From positions 1 through 64,000 of the forward strand of contig NZ_LCYG01000043.1 of NCBI RefSeq assembly GCF_001017175.1: 64,000 nucleotides of DNA, given 5' to 3'. A program made the position numbers and the translations under genes. Positions 25,372 to 34,825 of this stretch are shown in pieces (positions within the stretch are counted from its first letter, which is position 1; every line of letters begins with the position of its first letter). The notes under the pieces are model-generated. The model ran no database searches. It was given only the letters and a program-made list of their open reading frames with translations, and had not been told where the DNA came from. Source of the DNA: Microvirga vignae (lineage in GTDB: Bacteria; Pseudomonadota; Alphaproteobacteria; Rhizobiales; Beijerinckiaceae).

Positions 25372-26292
25372 TCAAATCGGCGGCAGAGCGGCGCGAACCA
25401 AGAGGTCATTAAGCCGAGCCAAACATTCGTGGCGCCGGCGCTCGAGCTCGCGTGCCAGCAGACGATCTCGCACATCGAGATACCCGCGTCGCTGTTCAAG
25501 GCGGCCGTCCTTGATCCCGGCGACCAGTAGTCCGCGCAACTCTGTCAATTCATCGTCCAAATCCTTAAGGCCCGCTTTCCAAGCAGGCTCCTCAAGGTAG
25601 CGCCAACCGCCAACGGCCTTGCGGATCACGTGCCGACTCTGCCGGTCCACAAGTTCGCCAGTCCGAAGAGCAGCCTGCGTATCCTTCAAGGCCTGCAGGA
25701 AGTCGTCGAAGTGCTCCTGCCCCAGCGGGTCGGTGAACGCCGGGCGATGGAAAGCTGTGGCGATCGTCTCGAGGATCAAGCGGTCCTGATCGCGCGCGCT
25801 CCGAATGCCGATGATCTGATCGTAGTACCGCTTCTGGAGATCGGAATAAGCGTTGAGCCAGGTGACGTAGTCGTCCCAAAACCAGAGCAGTACTTGGAAT
25901 CGGCCAGCCGATCGGTGCTCTTCGTCGAGCAGTCGAGCTTGGCGCTGTATTGCAGCGTCACGCTTGGCCGTCGTTGCCAAGACCCAGACATCGAGTTTCG
26001 GCCGAAAGCCGAGCGCCTTTTCCGTTTGCGATCTCAGGAGCTTGCGGTCGATCGGGCCGCCGGGGAGAGGGTCGTTGTTCGCATCCAAGTCGTCGAGTCG
26101 CTTGCATTGGACGCCAATCGCGCCCGCGCGCGTTCGGGCCGCGTAGACATCGACCCCATCCTGGGCCTGTCCGGGCCGCCCGATCTTGTCCGCCATCGCG
26201 ACGCCGTAGGCGAGCTCGACGACCGATTGGGTCAAATCCTCGAACTGTTGCCAATACAGTGGCGGCTGAAAAAACTGAGTGACTTGCCCCAT
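25372..26292 (-). CDS. restriction-endonuclease-like (PD-(D/E)XK) defence protein
   Basis: This 306-residue protein has an Mrr-like nuclease core in its first 110 residues: FEDLTQSVVELAYG helix, GRPGQAQDGVDVYA with the catalytic Asp, and AIGVQCKRL giving the Q-C-K strand. The remainder is helical, with a long Arg/Leu-rich segment near the end (RDRLLARELERRRHECLARL). It is the last gene of a four-gene minus-strand operon; its start overlaps the end of the previous gene by one base. In that setting it probably serves as an extra effector nuclease of a Gabija-like system. Confidence 0.75.
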   Translation of the reverse strand: MGQVTQFFQPPLYWQQFEDLTQSVVELAYGVAMADKIGRPGQAQDGVDVYAARTRAGAIGVQCKRLDDLDANNDPLPGGPIDRKLLRSQTEKALGFRPKLDVWVLATTAKRDAAIQRQARLLDEEHRSAGRFQVLLWFWDDYVTWLNAYSDLQKRYYDQIIGIRSARDQDRLILETIATAFHRPAFTDPLGQEHFDDFLQALKDTQAALRTGELVDRQSRHVIRKAVGGWRYLEEPAWKAGLKDLDDELTELRGLLVAGIKDGRLEQRRGYLDVRDRLLARELERRRHECLARLNDLLVRAALPPI

Positions 26293-27665
26293 TAGCGAGA
26301 TGCCTCCGATCCCACGTGCGGCGGCGCGGCGGTTCCGGTTGAGCCGACTCCATGGAGCTGAAACAAGCGATCGAAGAAGCGTTCGATCAGCGCTTGCGCT
26401 CCGGCCCCTACCAGCTCGTTCGCGCCGAAGCGGTAGATCTCGTAACCCGCCAGCCGCAGGTCACGATCAGCGGACACCATCTCTGCGTAGGCCGGCAGCG
26501 ACGGCCTGTCATTGCGACTGAAGTGATGCTGGCCATCGACCTCGATCACAACCCTTGCGCGATTGGGCAGCAGGAGAAGAAAGTCCATGCGTTGCCGCGG
26601 GAAGGAGGCGCGGTGCTTCAACGCCCGCACTACGGCCGGATCGTAGTGCAGATAGACTTGGGGAACGAGCGCCGGCAGAGCAGATTCCAACATCGGCCGA
26701 TAGCGGCGGAAGTAGGTGTCAAAGAGTCCCTGCTCGCCCAACGATGCCAGCGATGCGCGCAAGCGTAGCCCAAGCGACTTGGCGGCATCCCTTTCATCAG
26801 GCTGCTGCTCACTCCACCAGCCGACGAGCTCCGACCACAACAGCCCATGCCTGGATATGGGACGATCGAAGACCAAGCAGTGCTCGGCCCCCGCGAGAAT
26901 GACAATGTCATTGTTGACGGCGTCAGCGAATCCGAGCTCAGGCTTCGGCCCGGTCGAAGCGAAGATGAGGTTCTTTGGCGCGCCCGCGACACCACGGTGG
27001 AGCCGCGACAGACCATAGCCCGGATAGCCGGAGGCTTCGCCTGAGAATTCGAGCCTGTAGCCATCGCGCCGCAGGATCTCGTTAAGTTCGCTGGCAAGCC
27101 GCTGGGCCTCAGCGCCGCGACGTGCCAGCGGGTGCATCACCGCTTCGAGGAGCCGCGCGAAGCGCGAGCGCGAGCAGGTGAACGCGCCCAACTCGCCGAA
27201 CAGCTGCTCGGCGTCCCAATCCGTCGGATTGAGCACCATGTGCTGAACGATCTGTTGCGTGAGCGAGCGGCCGGAAATGAAGCCGACGCCCATGCTGTCG
27301 ATCGGCCAGAGCGGCTTTAACACCTCATCGATCAGGCGTTCGCCGGCTAGGTCGTGACCGAACGCCTTAGCGATATCGCGCCTTGTGATCTCGGTGATCG
27401 GCGGCTCGCCCTCCTCAAGAACCAAGCAGCCGGTCTCCTCCAGGTTGAAGTCGGCGAACCGGGTGCCGATGCGCTGGGCTATTGCACCGAGGGTCTTGCG
27501 GTCGGCGGTCTTGAGGCCGGCGAGCACGCGGTCGCGCTTGGAGACCGCCTCACCAAGGCTGAACCCTGCGTCCTCGGCAGCGCCGGGCAACGTCTCATGA
27601 GTGCAACGGTTCTTCAGCGTCTCGGCAATGCGAAGCGCGAGCGCATTGTTTCCCGGATTCAGCAT
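26292..27665 (-). CDS. AbiJ-NTD3-like protein with C-terminal DUF559-type nuclease domain
   Basis: The 457-residue product starts MLNPGNNALALRIAE, where the first 70 residues (RCTHETLP, LGEAVSKRDRVLAGL) resemble the AbiJ N-terminal domain 3. The centre is unassigned. The last 110 residues form a Vsr/DUF559-like nuclease: RQRMDFLLLLPN, VVIEVDGQHHFSR with catalytic Glu and Asp, YAEMVSADRDLRLAGYEIYRFG. I place the start at 27665 since the longer frame upstream is antisense-like Arg/Pro-rich. It overlaps the helicase gene by seven bases, so the genes are coupled. Combination with helicase and OLD nuclease suggests a defence effector or sensor. Confidence 0.78.
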   Translation of the reverse strand: MLNPGNNALALRIAETLKNRCTHETLPGAAEDAGFSLGEAVSKRDRVLAGLKTADRKTLGAIAQRIGTRFADFNLEETGCLVLEEGEPPITEITRRDIAKAFGHDLAGERLIDEVLKPLWPIDSMGVGFISGRSLTQQIVQHMVLNPTDWDAEQLFGELGAFTCSRSRFARLLEAVMHPLARRGAEAQRLASELNEILRRDGYRLEFSGEASGYPGYGLSRLHRGVAGAPKNLIFASTGPKPELGFADAVNNDIVILAGAEHCLVFDRPISRHGLLWSELVGWWSEQQPDERDAAKSLGLRLRASLASLGEQGLFDTYFRRYRPMLESALPALVPQVYLHYDPAVVRALKHRASFPRQRMDFLLLLPNRARVVIEVDGQHHFSRNDRPSLPAYAEMVSADRDLRLAGYEIYRFGANELVGAGAQALIERFFDRLFQLHGVGSTGTAAPPHVGSEASR

Positions 27666-29542
27666 GCCACCTCCGGCACACCAGCTGCGGTGAGCAGGCC
27701 ATAGAGGTCCGCGACACGGGTGCGTTGGCCGCGCTCGCGGCAAAAGGTGAAAATCGCCCGCTGCTTGGCGCGCGACAGCGCTACGAAGAAGGTGGCGATC
27801 CCTTCTGGATTGCCCGCGCTGTGGCTCCACCACATCGCGTCGTCGAGCCCGACGAAGAGGATGGTGTCGTATTCGAGACCCTTGCTCTTGTGAACGGTCA
27901 TCAGCGGCACCTGATCGACCCCAGTGAAGCAATCGAGGCAGGTCGCCCAATCGGGGCTGCCGTCCGCACATGCAGCGAGGTGCAGTCGAAAGGCTTCGAG
28001 CGCGATGGCGAGCGTATCACCCGTCGCATATTCGGAAAAAGACCGGGCAAGCGCTTGCGCGTCGACGAAGGTGAGCACCACGTCGGCAAGCGCTTCGGCC
28101 GCGGCCGTCGAGGGCGGCGTTGCTGCCATCGTCGCCCGCAAGCCCTGGAGAAACATGCTCAAACCTTCCTCGGCGCGCAGACACGCCAGCTCGTCATCCG
28201 GGTCGGCGTCGCGCAGTCGGAGCACCGCATCCGACGCGATCTGCCAGGCCGCAGGCGCGCGACGGGCGACGCCGAGGCGCAGCAAGGCCTGCGCGATCTC
28301 GGCATAAGCGTCGACCAGGAGATCCTGCAGCGTCGTTCGGCCGAGCGCGCGGCTCTCGTTGCGCAGACGCAGGTTCACTGCAGCCAACGTTGGCGCAAGC
28401 TGCTCCTCGAACCGATCGGCGGTTTGCCGCACGAGAATGGCATAATCGCGCGGCCGCGTTCCGCGAGCCGCCATGTCCTGGGCCAGCCAGCCCGCCAGAT
28501 GCTGCGCCTCTCCAGCCGCGGTCGGACAGGTCCAGACCTGAGCGACGTCGCCGTCCACGCGCCGGCCCGACTGGGCGACGGTCGGGATCGCACCGGCGTC
28601 CAGCGCCTGTGCCACGACATGCTGGATGCGCACCAGATCCGGCGACGATCGAAAATTGACCAATAGCGGCACACGCTCAGCCGCGAACTCCGCTTCGAAG
28701 CGGTCGAACGCGTCCGTGCGCGCGCCTGCCCAGACCATGATGCGCTGTTTGTCGTCGCCCACCGCCGTTACGGTGATGCGCGGATCTCCAAAGGCGGAGA
28801 GCAGAAAATCATACTGGGCGTGGGTCGTGTCCTGGAACTCGTCGACGAACACGAAGGGATAAGTCGCGTGCAAGGCGCGCGCGATCTGAGGTCGCGCGCG
28901 CAGGAGCAGCTCCGCCAGACGATTGAGCATGGTGAAGGTCACAAGCGAGCGGCCGGGCCGGCGCAGCAGCTCGCTCCACCAGCGCTCGATTACGAACTCC
29001 ACCGCAGTGGCCGGCGCCATGGCCTGAAGCGGCAGCCGAAAGGAGCCGACGATCTTGGATTCAAAGTCGGACGGGCCAAGACCGGCGACGACCGCCTGCC
29101 ACGGCTGCGGGGCCGCCAAGCGCGCGCGCGTCAGGAAATCCTCGACCTGCGGCCGCCTCGAGAAGTCGATCCCATAGGGTCGGGTCGGGCGCCAGTCGGC
29201 TGCAAGCGCCGGTAGGAAGCGGTCGACCAGGCTCTTGGTGAACGCGTCGAAGGTCATTGACACGAAGCGATCGGCCTGAGCGCGCTCGCAGCGCTCGCGA
29301 ACCCGGGCGGCGAGGTTTTCAGCGGCGTCAGTCTTGAAGGAGATGGCCAGCACGCGGTGTGGCTCCGGGCATGCGCCGGTCTCCAGCAGATAGGCAGCGC
29401 GCTGGGCCAGAAATTCAGTCTTGCCGGCGCCGGGGCCGGCGACCACGCAGGTGTTCCCCTGACGGCGCAAGACATGCCAGGCGTTCGGTTCGAGATCGGC
29501 GATGCCGCGCGGTCGCCACGCATCGGGTACGACGAGCGGCAT
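27659..29542 (-). CDS. UvrD/Rep-type DNA helicase (GajB-like)
   Basis: This 627-residue SF1A helicase has Walker A AGPGAGKTEFLA near residue 35, the FVFVDEFQDTTHAQYDFLL motif II, GDDKQRIMVWAGA motif III, NFRSSPDLV motif IV, and TVHKSKGLEYDTILF plus VALSRAKQRAIFTF as motifs V and VI. It lies three bases after an OLD-family ATPase-nuclease gene, the arrangement of GajA-GajB in Gabija anti-phage systems. It is larger than the founding GajB. It is intact with all motifs. Confidence 0.9.
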   Translation of the reverse strand: MPLVVPDAWRPRGIADLEPNAWHVLRRQGNTCVVAGPGAGKTEFLAQRAAYLLETGACPEPHRVLAISFKTDAAENLAARVRERCERAQADRFVSMTFDAFTKSLVDRFLPALAADWRPTRPYGIDFSRRPQVEDFLTRARLAAPQPWQAVVAGLGPSDFESKIVGSFRLPLQAMAPATAVEFVIERWWSELLRRPGRSLVTFTMLNRLAELLLRARPQIARALHATYPFVFVDEFQDTTHAQYDFLLSAFGDPRITVTAVGDDKQRIMVWAGARTDAFDRFEAEFAAERVPLLVNFRSSPDLVRIQHVVAQALDAGAIPTVAQSGRRVDGDVAQVWTCPTAAGEAQHLAGWLAQDMAARGTRPRDYAILVRQTADRFEEQLAPTLAAVNLRLRNESRALGRTTLQDLLVDAYAEIAQALLRLGVARRAPAAWQIASDAVLRLRDADPDDELACLRAEEGLSMFLQGLRATMAATPPSTAAAEALADVVLTFVDAQALARSFSEYATGDTLAIALEAFRLHLAACADGSPDWATCLDCFTGVDQVPLMTVHKSKGLEYDTILFVGLDDAMWWSHSAGNPEGIATFFVALSRAKQRAIFTFCRERGQRTRVADLYGLLTAAGVPEVAC

Positions 29543-29545
29543 GGA

Positions 29546-31510
29546 TCAGCAGGCCCCTTCCGCTGGCGTGAAACTGAGCGCGGCGATGACATAGTCCAGA
29601 AGGGCCTTCAGCTCTTCCGGAATGCCGGCTTTCAGGGTTTCTGCATCGAGCCGCGCCAGAACACGCACATGAGTGCTGGGTTTGCCGCGGCCCAGGAAGA
29701 GATATCGATACCAGACGAGCGCAGCGTCATAGCTCGCGTCGTAGAGCGCCGGCAGACCTTCGTTGCCGAGCACCGCCGGCCGCGGGTCCCCGGCGCGTGG
29801 CCCGCGCATGCCGGGCTCCAGCTGCTGATACGCCGCGAAGAAGGCCGTCAGCATGGAATAGTCGAGATCAAGCGGCGCCGAGAAGAAGACGCCGAAACGG
29901 CGAAGCGCAACGATGGACTGTCGCAAGCCGTCGGTGTCGCTCGGACTGCGCGCCGCGAGCTCGGTCAGATGCGCAGCGATGTCGGCGGCAGAGAGCTCGG
30001 TGCCGAACACCTCCGTCGAGGTTCGGCCGACCGCCAACAACTGCTCGCAGGTCGTCTTAATCCGGCCCCAGCCGCCGCCATCACGGCCCCAATCGAGATC
30101 GAGGAGTGTCGCGTAGGGAATAGCGAGATCGCTCAGCAATCGCCAGAGATGGTTTACATGCCGGCCGCCGAGCGGCACCATCGCGACGAACGATCGGTCG
30201 ATCGGGAGGCCGAGCGCCTCCGCTAGGCGCGGCAGCACCACCTCTTCCGACGCGCCCTCGCCGAGAATTACGAACCGCGCGAAGTAGAGCTCGGGGTAAG
30301 TGCGGACCGCTTCGCGCACAAACTTGGCGGCGTCTTCGTCGTTGTCGGGCAGCCGAATGCCATTGACACGTGCGGTGCGATCGGCTGGTTCGAGCCTGAA
30401 GTGCCGAACCTGGTCGGGATCGACGCGTGCGAGGATGCTCGCCGAGTGGCTCGAGATGAAGGCCTGCGCCCGCCCCGTGCCGGCCAGCTCTTCTATCTGC
30501 CGCACGATCCGCGAAAGATAAAAGGGCGCGAGATTGTTCTCGGGTTCTTCGACCGCGATAAGGGTCAGCACCGGCAAGGGCACGCTGCCAGCCTGGAATG
30601 CGGCGCCGGCCGAGCCGTCGGCGATCCGACCCTCGACGTCGAGGGTCGCGGCGGTCATCGCGAGATGGAACAGTGAACGCTGACCGTCGCTCAGGTCCTC
30701 CAGCCCGCGATCGCGACCCTCCTCGTCGGGATGAAACACGACCTCGACCTTGCGGATGAACTCCTGGAAGCGGAGGTCGACCGGCCGGAACACCGGCTTT
30801 GTGTCGGTGCCGGCGCTGTGCACCTGTTGCCAGCGCCGCTCGACCGCTGTGGAGACGAGATCGACGGCCGCCTCGTCGCCGAAGGCGCCGTTGAGGCGCC
30901 CGCCAGCGTCCAGGAACACGTCCTTCATGCCCTGTGACCAAGTGATCGCGCGCCACAGGCGGCCGCGGAGGAACGCGCTCACCTGCGAGGAGCCGTCCCG
31001 GCTCGTGGGCACGTAAATCATCTGGATGCGCGCACGGTCGGTCGGCCGCAGGTCCGAGCGATCCCCGTCCTCAAAATCTCCGAGCGCGCGAATGGCCTGA
31101 TACTTCTGTTCGATCACGCCTTCGAGCGAGCCATCGTCGGTCCAGCGGCCTTCAAGCCTCAGCCGACATTTCAGTCTTCCGTCCTCCTCGCATGCCATCT
31201 GATGGAAGAATTCGGGGACGGCGGCGTGGCCATCCGCGCCTTCGAGCTCGGGAAAGGACAGGATGGCCTCGACCACGAACTCGCGTTCGAGTGGGGTGCC
31301 CGCCTCGGAACTGAGCACATGGAAATCCTGCCGGCGCACCCGCCGATGCTCGGGCGTGACCCCGAACAGCCGAAGCAGCGCCTGCATCACCGCCGTCTTG
31401 CCCGAACCATTGACGCCGACGAACGCGGTCAGACCCCGCGCCATGTCGATGGTCGTAGTCTGCGGCCCGAAGCACCGGAAATTCGTCAAATGAAGCCGTT
31501 CAAGATACAT
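29546..31510 (-). CDS. OLD-family ATP-dependent endonuclease (GajA-like)
   Basis: This 654-residue protein has an ABC-type ATPase domain with Walker A GVNGSGKTAVMQAL at about 32-45, an LSDGQRSLFHLAM signature and VEEPENNLAPF Walker B, followed from about residue 400 by a TOPRIM domain (VILGEGASEEVVLPRLAEAL, VPLGGRHVNHL, LLDLDWGRDGGG). This is the OLD/GajA layout: ATP sensing controls DNA cleavage by the TOPRIM nuclease. It is the first gene of a minus-strand operon with a UvrD helicase and two nuclease-like proteins. Its promoter must lie in the 260 bases shared with the divergent GHKL gene. Confidence 0.9.
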   Translation of the reverse strand: MYLERLHLTNFRCFGPQTTTIDMARGLTAFVGVNGSGKTAVMQALLRLFGVTPEHRRVRRQDFHVLSSEAGTPLEREFVVEAILSFPELEGADGHAAVPEFFHQMACEEDGRLKCRLRLEGRWTDDGSLEGVIEQKYQAIRALGDFEDGDRSDLRPTDRARIQMIYVPTSRDGSSQVSAFLRGRLWRAITWSQGMKDVFLDAGGRLNGAFGDEAAVDLVSTAVERRWQQVHSAGTDTKPVFRPVDLRFQEFIRKVEVVFHPDEEGRDRGLEDLSDGQRSLFHLAMTAATLDVEGRIADGSAGAAFQAGSVPLPVLTLIAVEEPENNLAPFYLSRIVRQIEELAGTGRAQAFISSHSASILARVDPDQVRHFRLEPADRTARVNGIRLPDNDEDAAKFVREAVRTYPELYFARFVILGEGASEEVVLPRLAEALGLPIDRSFVAMVPLGGRHVNHLWRLLSDLAIPYATLLDLDWGRDGGGWGRIKTTCEQLLAVGRTSTEVFGTELSAADIAAHLTELAARSPSDTDGLRQSIVALRRFGVFFSAPLDLDYSMLTAFFAAYQQLEPGMRGPRAGDPRPAVLGNEGLPALYDASYDAALVWYRYLFLGRGKPSTHVRVLARLDAETLKAGIPEELKALLDYVIAALSFTPAEGAC

Positions 31511-31770
31511 GAGACATCCGCAATATTGGAGCGCACCGGCTATCCCGTTCGACTTGGGAACGCTCGGTCAGATGGTGGGGAAGACTGTTAGAGCTGTTTC
31601 CACTGACGTGGAATCATCTCTTATCTTTGGTCTGTCGCATTTTTTGACGGCGAACCGGAGCCTTTTCGCCGCAAAATGCTCTAGCCGATCTGCTATGAAG
31701 GCGGTTCTGGACCGAGCGCGCGGCCGCGGTGACAATTCGCCGGCGCTGACCGGAGCCAGCACGGGGGGCC

Positions 31771-32619
31771 ATGGAGCGAGAGATAGACGAACCAGGGCAG
31801 AAGGTGGTCGGCGATTTCGACGCCGCCGACGAATTGCTCTTTGCGGCAGCGAATGGCGAGCTGCCAGATCTCGGGCCGGTTCGCGTTCGGCGCTCGGGGC
31901 TGATCGGACCGTTGGTCGAGCTGGTCCGGGGACGACAATGCTACCCTGAAGCGTTCGCGTCCGTGACGCTCGAAGCGCCCTTTGTCATGACCATCGAGGC
32001 CGCAATTGATCGCAACGCGGTGACGGGGGCCGAGAAGGACGCGCGAGCTGGCGTCTTTCCGCTTCGCCGGCTTGGCGCTGACGGCGAACGCTCCGATCTG
32101 TGGCAATTGTGGGCGATCCGCGCCGACCAGGCCGCCCTCAAGGCCGGCTTTCCGGCGCGGATCGCGGCCGAGATCGTCGGCGCGCTCGGAGAACTCCAAG
32201 ACAACGTCTTTCGCCATAGCGAGGCGGCGGGCACGGGCCTTGCCGCGTTCGCCGCGCGTCCGGGCTCGTTCGAGGTCGTGGTCAGCGACGGCGGCGTCGG
32301 CGTGCTGGCGAGCCTCCGTTCGCACCCGGACTATGCCGGTCTCGAGGATGCAGGCGTGGCGTTGAAGGTCGCGGTAGCCGACGGCGAATCCCGCTTCGGT
32401 CGCGACTGCGGCTGCGGGTTTGGGATGGGGCAGATGTTCCGGGCGCTCGCAAACCATGACGGGGACCTAAGATTCCGCAGCGATGACCACGCCCTTGAGG
32501 TCCGCGGGCACAGCCCGAGCCTCCAAGGTCGCGTCCAACTGCGCCAGAAAGCAGCCTTGCCCGGACTGACCGTCAGCGTGCTTTGCCGGTCGGCGAGCGT
32601 GCCGGGCCGGACGTTCTAA
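31771..32619 (+). CDS. GHKL-type ATP-binding protein
   Basis: This 282-residue protein has an unassigned N-terminal half and a histidine-kinase-like ATPase domain at about 140-230: N box ELQDNVFRHS and G1 box VSDGGVGV (DxGxG), with a GFGMGQMF G2-like loop. It lacks a phosphoacceptor domain and a membrane anchor. It converges with and overlaps by 153 bases the Cys-rich gene on the other strand. Two genes further on is a STAS-like protein; STAS plus a GHKL ATPase recalls anti-anti-sigma and anti-sigma kinase pairs, so partner switching is possible. This is inference. Confidence 0.75.
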   Translation: MEREIDEPGQKVVGDFDAADELLFAAANGELPDLGPVRVRRSGLIGPLVELVRGRQCYPEAFASVTLEAPFVMTIEAAIDRNAVTGAEKDARAGVFPLRRLGADGERSDLWQLWAIRADQAALKAGFPARIAAEIVGALGELQDNVFRHSEAAGTGLAAFAARPGSFEVVVSDGGVGVLASLRSHPDYAGLEDAGVALKVAVADGESRFGRDCGCGFGMGQMFRALANHDGDLRFRSDDHALEVRGHSPSLQGRVQLRQKAALPGLTVSVLCRSASVPGRTF

Positions 32620-33744
32620 CCGCGCGGGCGGCGCGAAGTCGGAGAGCAGCAGCGCGGTGCGCTTGGTGGCAATGTTGTGCGTGAGCAGATCGTCGATCGG
32701 CTCACCCTTCGGCGTGGAGATCCGCGGCCAGCGCAGCCGACCGGCCTCGGTGAACTCGGCCCGGCGGCGCTTGAGAGTGCGGGCGAAGGCGACCGTCTCG
32801 ATCAGAATGACCTGGGCAAAATGGCGCTTGAGGCGCTGGAGAACCTTGGTGCCGCCGCGCACGATGAGCGTGAGCGGGCGTCCCGCTGCGTCGGCGATGC
32901 GGCAAAGACGATCGACATGCCAGTCAATCCGGTTCGGCGCGCCGGCGCCCGTGCCGAACTCGAAGGCAACGATCTCAACCTCCCCGCGCTCCCGCACGAA
33001 GTGCATCCAGCGCGCATAGTCCTGATCGGTCCGAGCGTTGAGGTGCAACGCAGCCGGAATCCTGGCTGCCATCAACTCGGCCCAGCCGAGCGCAATGCGC
33101 TTCATGCTGTGCAGATTGTCGGGCCGCGGCACGTTCAGGAACAGGCTGAAATTGGGGACGGTGACGAGCGCGACCTCAAGGTCGCGCAGTGTGGACAGAA
33201 TCAGCTCACGATCGGCGAAGGCCCACCAGGCCTCGAGCTTGATATCGCGATCAACGCCCGAGGCGACGACGGTCGCGGTCTCGGAGATGCGGAAGCGCTC
33301 GGCGAGTTCGGCGCGCGTGCGGACGAGCGGCTGGCCGGTCCCCATGTGGAAGAGCTCATACAAGGGGACAGCGATGACCGGTTCGTCCAGGACCGACTTA
33401 CGGCTGTATTTGTGGCCGATGAGTGGGATCACTGACGGCAAGTCGGTCACCGGCAGCGCGGCCACCCGCGGCGTCGACGCCAGATCGAAGCCGTCGATCT
33501 CCAGACAGCGCTCGAAGAACTGGTCGGGCTTGGTGCGGCAGACGGTGTCGCAGGCGGCGGGGTCGGCGCACGAGCAGAGATCGTTGCAATCGAACACGCC
33601 GGCGTCGGTGTGCAGGCCTCCGCAAGTCTCGTAGTCCGGACAGCCGCCGCAGCCGAGCGATGGCGCATAATGCCCGGCGTCGTCTAGGAGCCGGTAAGAC
33701 GGCTTGAAGTCGCGGGTGGGCTCCTGTGGGGCGCGACGGGTCAT
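32467..33744 (-). CDS. Cys-rich protein, DUF4417-like TIM-barrel candidate
   Basis: The 425-residue product has eight cysteines packed between residues 32 and 70 in the order C-x2-C-x5-C-x11-C-x3-C-x-C-x5-C-x3-C, enough for an iron-sulfur or zinc site. A domain follows (about 85-370) with repeating strand-helix units such as VPNFSLFLNVPRPDNLHSM and IPAALHLNARTDQDYARW, similar in feel to DUF4417. Function is unknown. It is coupled to the 116-residue gene (four-base overlap), and its 3' end lies antisense to the GHKL gene. Low-similarity naming: the DUF label is tentative. Confidence 0.65.
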   Translation of the reverse strand: MTRRAPQEPTRDFKPSYRLLDDAGHYAPSLGCGGCPDYETCGGLHTDAGVFDCNDLCSCADPAACDTVCRTKPDQFFERCLEIDGFDLASTPRVAALPVTDLPSVIPLIGHKYSRKSVLDEPVIAVPLYELFHMGTGQPLVRTRAELAERFRISETATVVASGVDRDIKLEAWWAFADRELILSTLRDLEVALVTVPNFSLFLNVPRPDNLHSMKRIALGWAELMAARIPAALHLNARTDQDYARWMHFVRERGEVEIVAFEFGTGAGAPNRIDWHVDRLCRIADAAGRPLTLIVRGGTKVLQRLKRHFAQVILIETVAFARTLKRRRAEFTEAGRLRWPRISTPKGEPIDDLLTHNIATKRTALLLSDFAPPARLERPARHARRPAKHADGQSGQGCFLAQLDATLEARAVPADLKGVVIAAES

Positions 33745-34091
33745 TTCAGCTTGATCTCCATGGTCGCGCCGAGGACTCCGATCCGCTCGATAACGGCTGG
33801 AGCCATGCCCTGTCGTACCTCAAGCGCAGCGCGCACACTTGTCGGTACATTGGCGATGCTGGCCACCTGCCGCAATCCATCGAGCACGACCAATTCCGGT
33901 CCCTTGAACTGGACCAGAACGGTAGCGCCCTGACGCGCCGCCCCCTTAGGGATCAGCTTCGCCGTGAGCGTCCGGCCCTCTTCCGACAGACAGATATCCA
34001 TCAGGGTCGGCGCCTTGGTACGGTCGAGACCCTTGGCCCACCGCTTGGTATAAGGCGTGCCGCTGGCGTTTCGGATGAAGTCGATGCCCAT
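33741..34091 (-). CDS. small conserved-looking cassette protein, unknown
   Basis: This 116-residue protein starts MGIDFIRNASGTPYTKRW and has a beta-rich middle (TLMDICLSEEG, TVLVQFKGPELVVLDGL) and a terminal MEIKLK. No motif or membrane segment. It is nested between the STAS-like gene (one-base overlap) and the Cys-rich gene (four-base overlap), so the three are made together and probably work together. Confidence 0.65.
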   Translation of the reverse strand: MGIDFIRNASGTPYTKRWAKGLDRTKAPTLMDICLSEEGRTLTAKLIPKGAARQGATVLVQFKGPELVVLDGLRQVASIANVPTSVRAALEVRQGMAPAVIERIGVLGATMEIKLK

Positions 34092-34651
34092 CAGGCGACC
34101 TCCAACACGGGGGCAAAGGTTTTGGTTTTTCCCGACCGGCGCTCGATCAGGAGACCGCGGGCGGCGAGATTGGACAGCCGGTTGTTCCAGGCCGTCGGCG
34201 CCAGGCTCTCTTGGCTCTGCGCCGCGAGGCTCGGCGCGCTTGCCGTACCAAGGCGCGTCACCAAGTCGAAGGTCGAGCGGTGCGCCTCGTCGAGTTCACC
34301 TAGGATCTTGGCCTCGCGCGGCTCGCCAGAGGGTGTCAGACGGCAGGCCCAAAGCGCGTCCTTCCGGTGCCGCAGAAAGAATTCGAGCTCTTCGATCACT
34401 GCTGGAGAGGCATTGGCGATGACTGGGTAGAGGGCTGGCAAGGTGGCGCGCGCATGGTCGCGGAAAGCTATCACCCCCTCGCGCAGGAAGGAGGCGGTCG
34501 CGACGGTAACGCCATCAAAATCCAAATAGACGGGCTCCGGCTCGGCGGGCGGATGGGCGGCGGCAACCAGCTTCCCAAGCAGCTGACGGCCGGCTTGCGC
34601 GCCGCTAAGCACCGGCTGGTCACCGGCCATAGAAAGAATGGATAACCTCAC
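34091..34651 (-). CDS. STAS-like (DUF4325) protein
   Basis: The protein of up to 186 residues has a DUF4325 STAS-like core: VYLDFDGVTVATASFLREGV, with the conserved aspartate-phenylalanine strand and Ser-Phe, followed by a helix. The C-terminal half (NNRLSNLAARGLLIERRSG) resembles a winged-helix DNA-binding wing. STAS folds act as regulatory switches bound by GHKL kinases. The frame can start with GTG 34651 or ATG 34630. It heads the minus-strand operon; its promoter lies in the 170-base region shared with the divergent AbiE operon. Confidence 0.75.
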   Translation of the reverse strand: MRLSILSMAGDQPVLSGAQAGRQLLGKLVAAAHPPAEPEPVYLDFDGVTVATASFLREGVIAFRDHARATLPALYPVIANASPAVIEELEFFLRHRKDALWACRLTPSGEPREAKILGELDEAHRSTFDLVTRLGTASAPSLAAQSQESLAPTAWNNRLSNLAARGLLIERRSGKTKTFAPVLEVA

Positions 34652-34825
34652 TTGCTAATCCTCATTGAATTCAGTGAGGATGGAGAGCCCGCCGTTCGTT
34701 GTCAAGGACCGCCGATCCTACGCCCCTGCTCTCTCCACAGCTGAGCCAGCTGACTAGGAACTCTTGGTAAGGTTGCCACTTGCAGACTGTCAGAAGAAGA
34801 TCTACGTTTCTGACGGAGACAAGCC

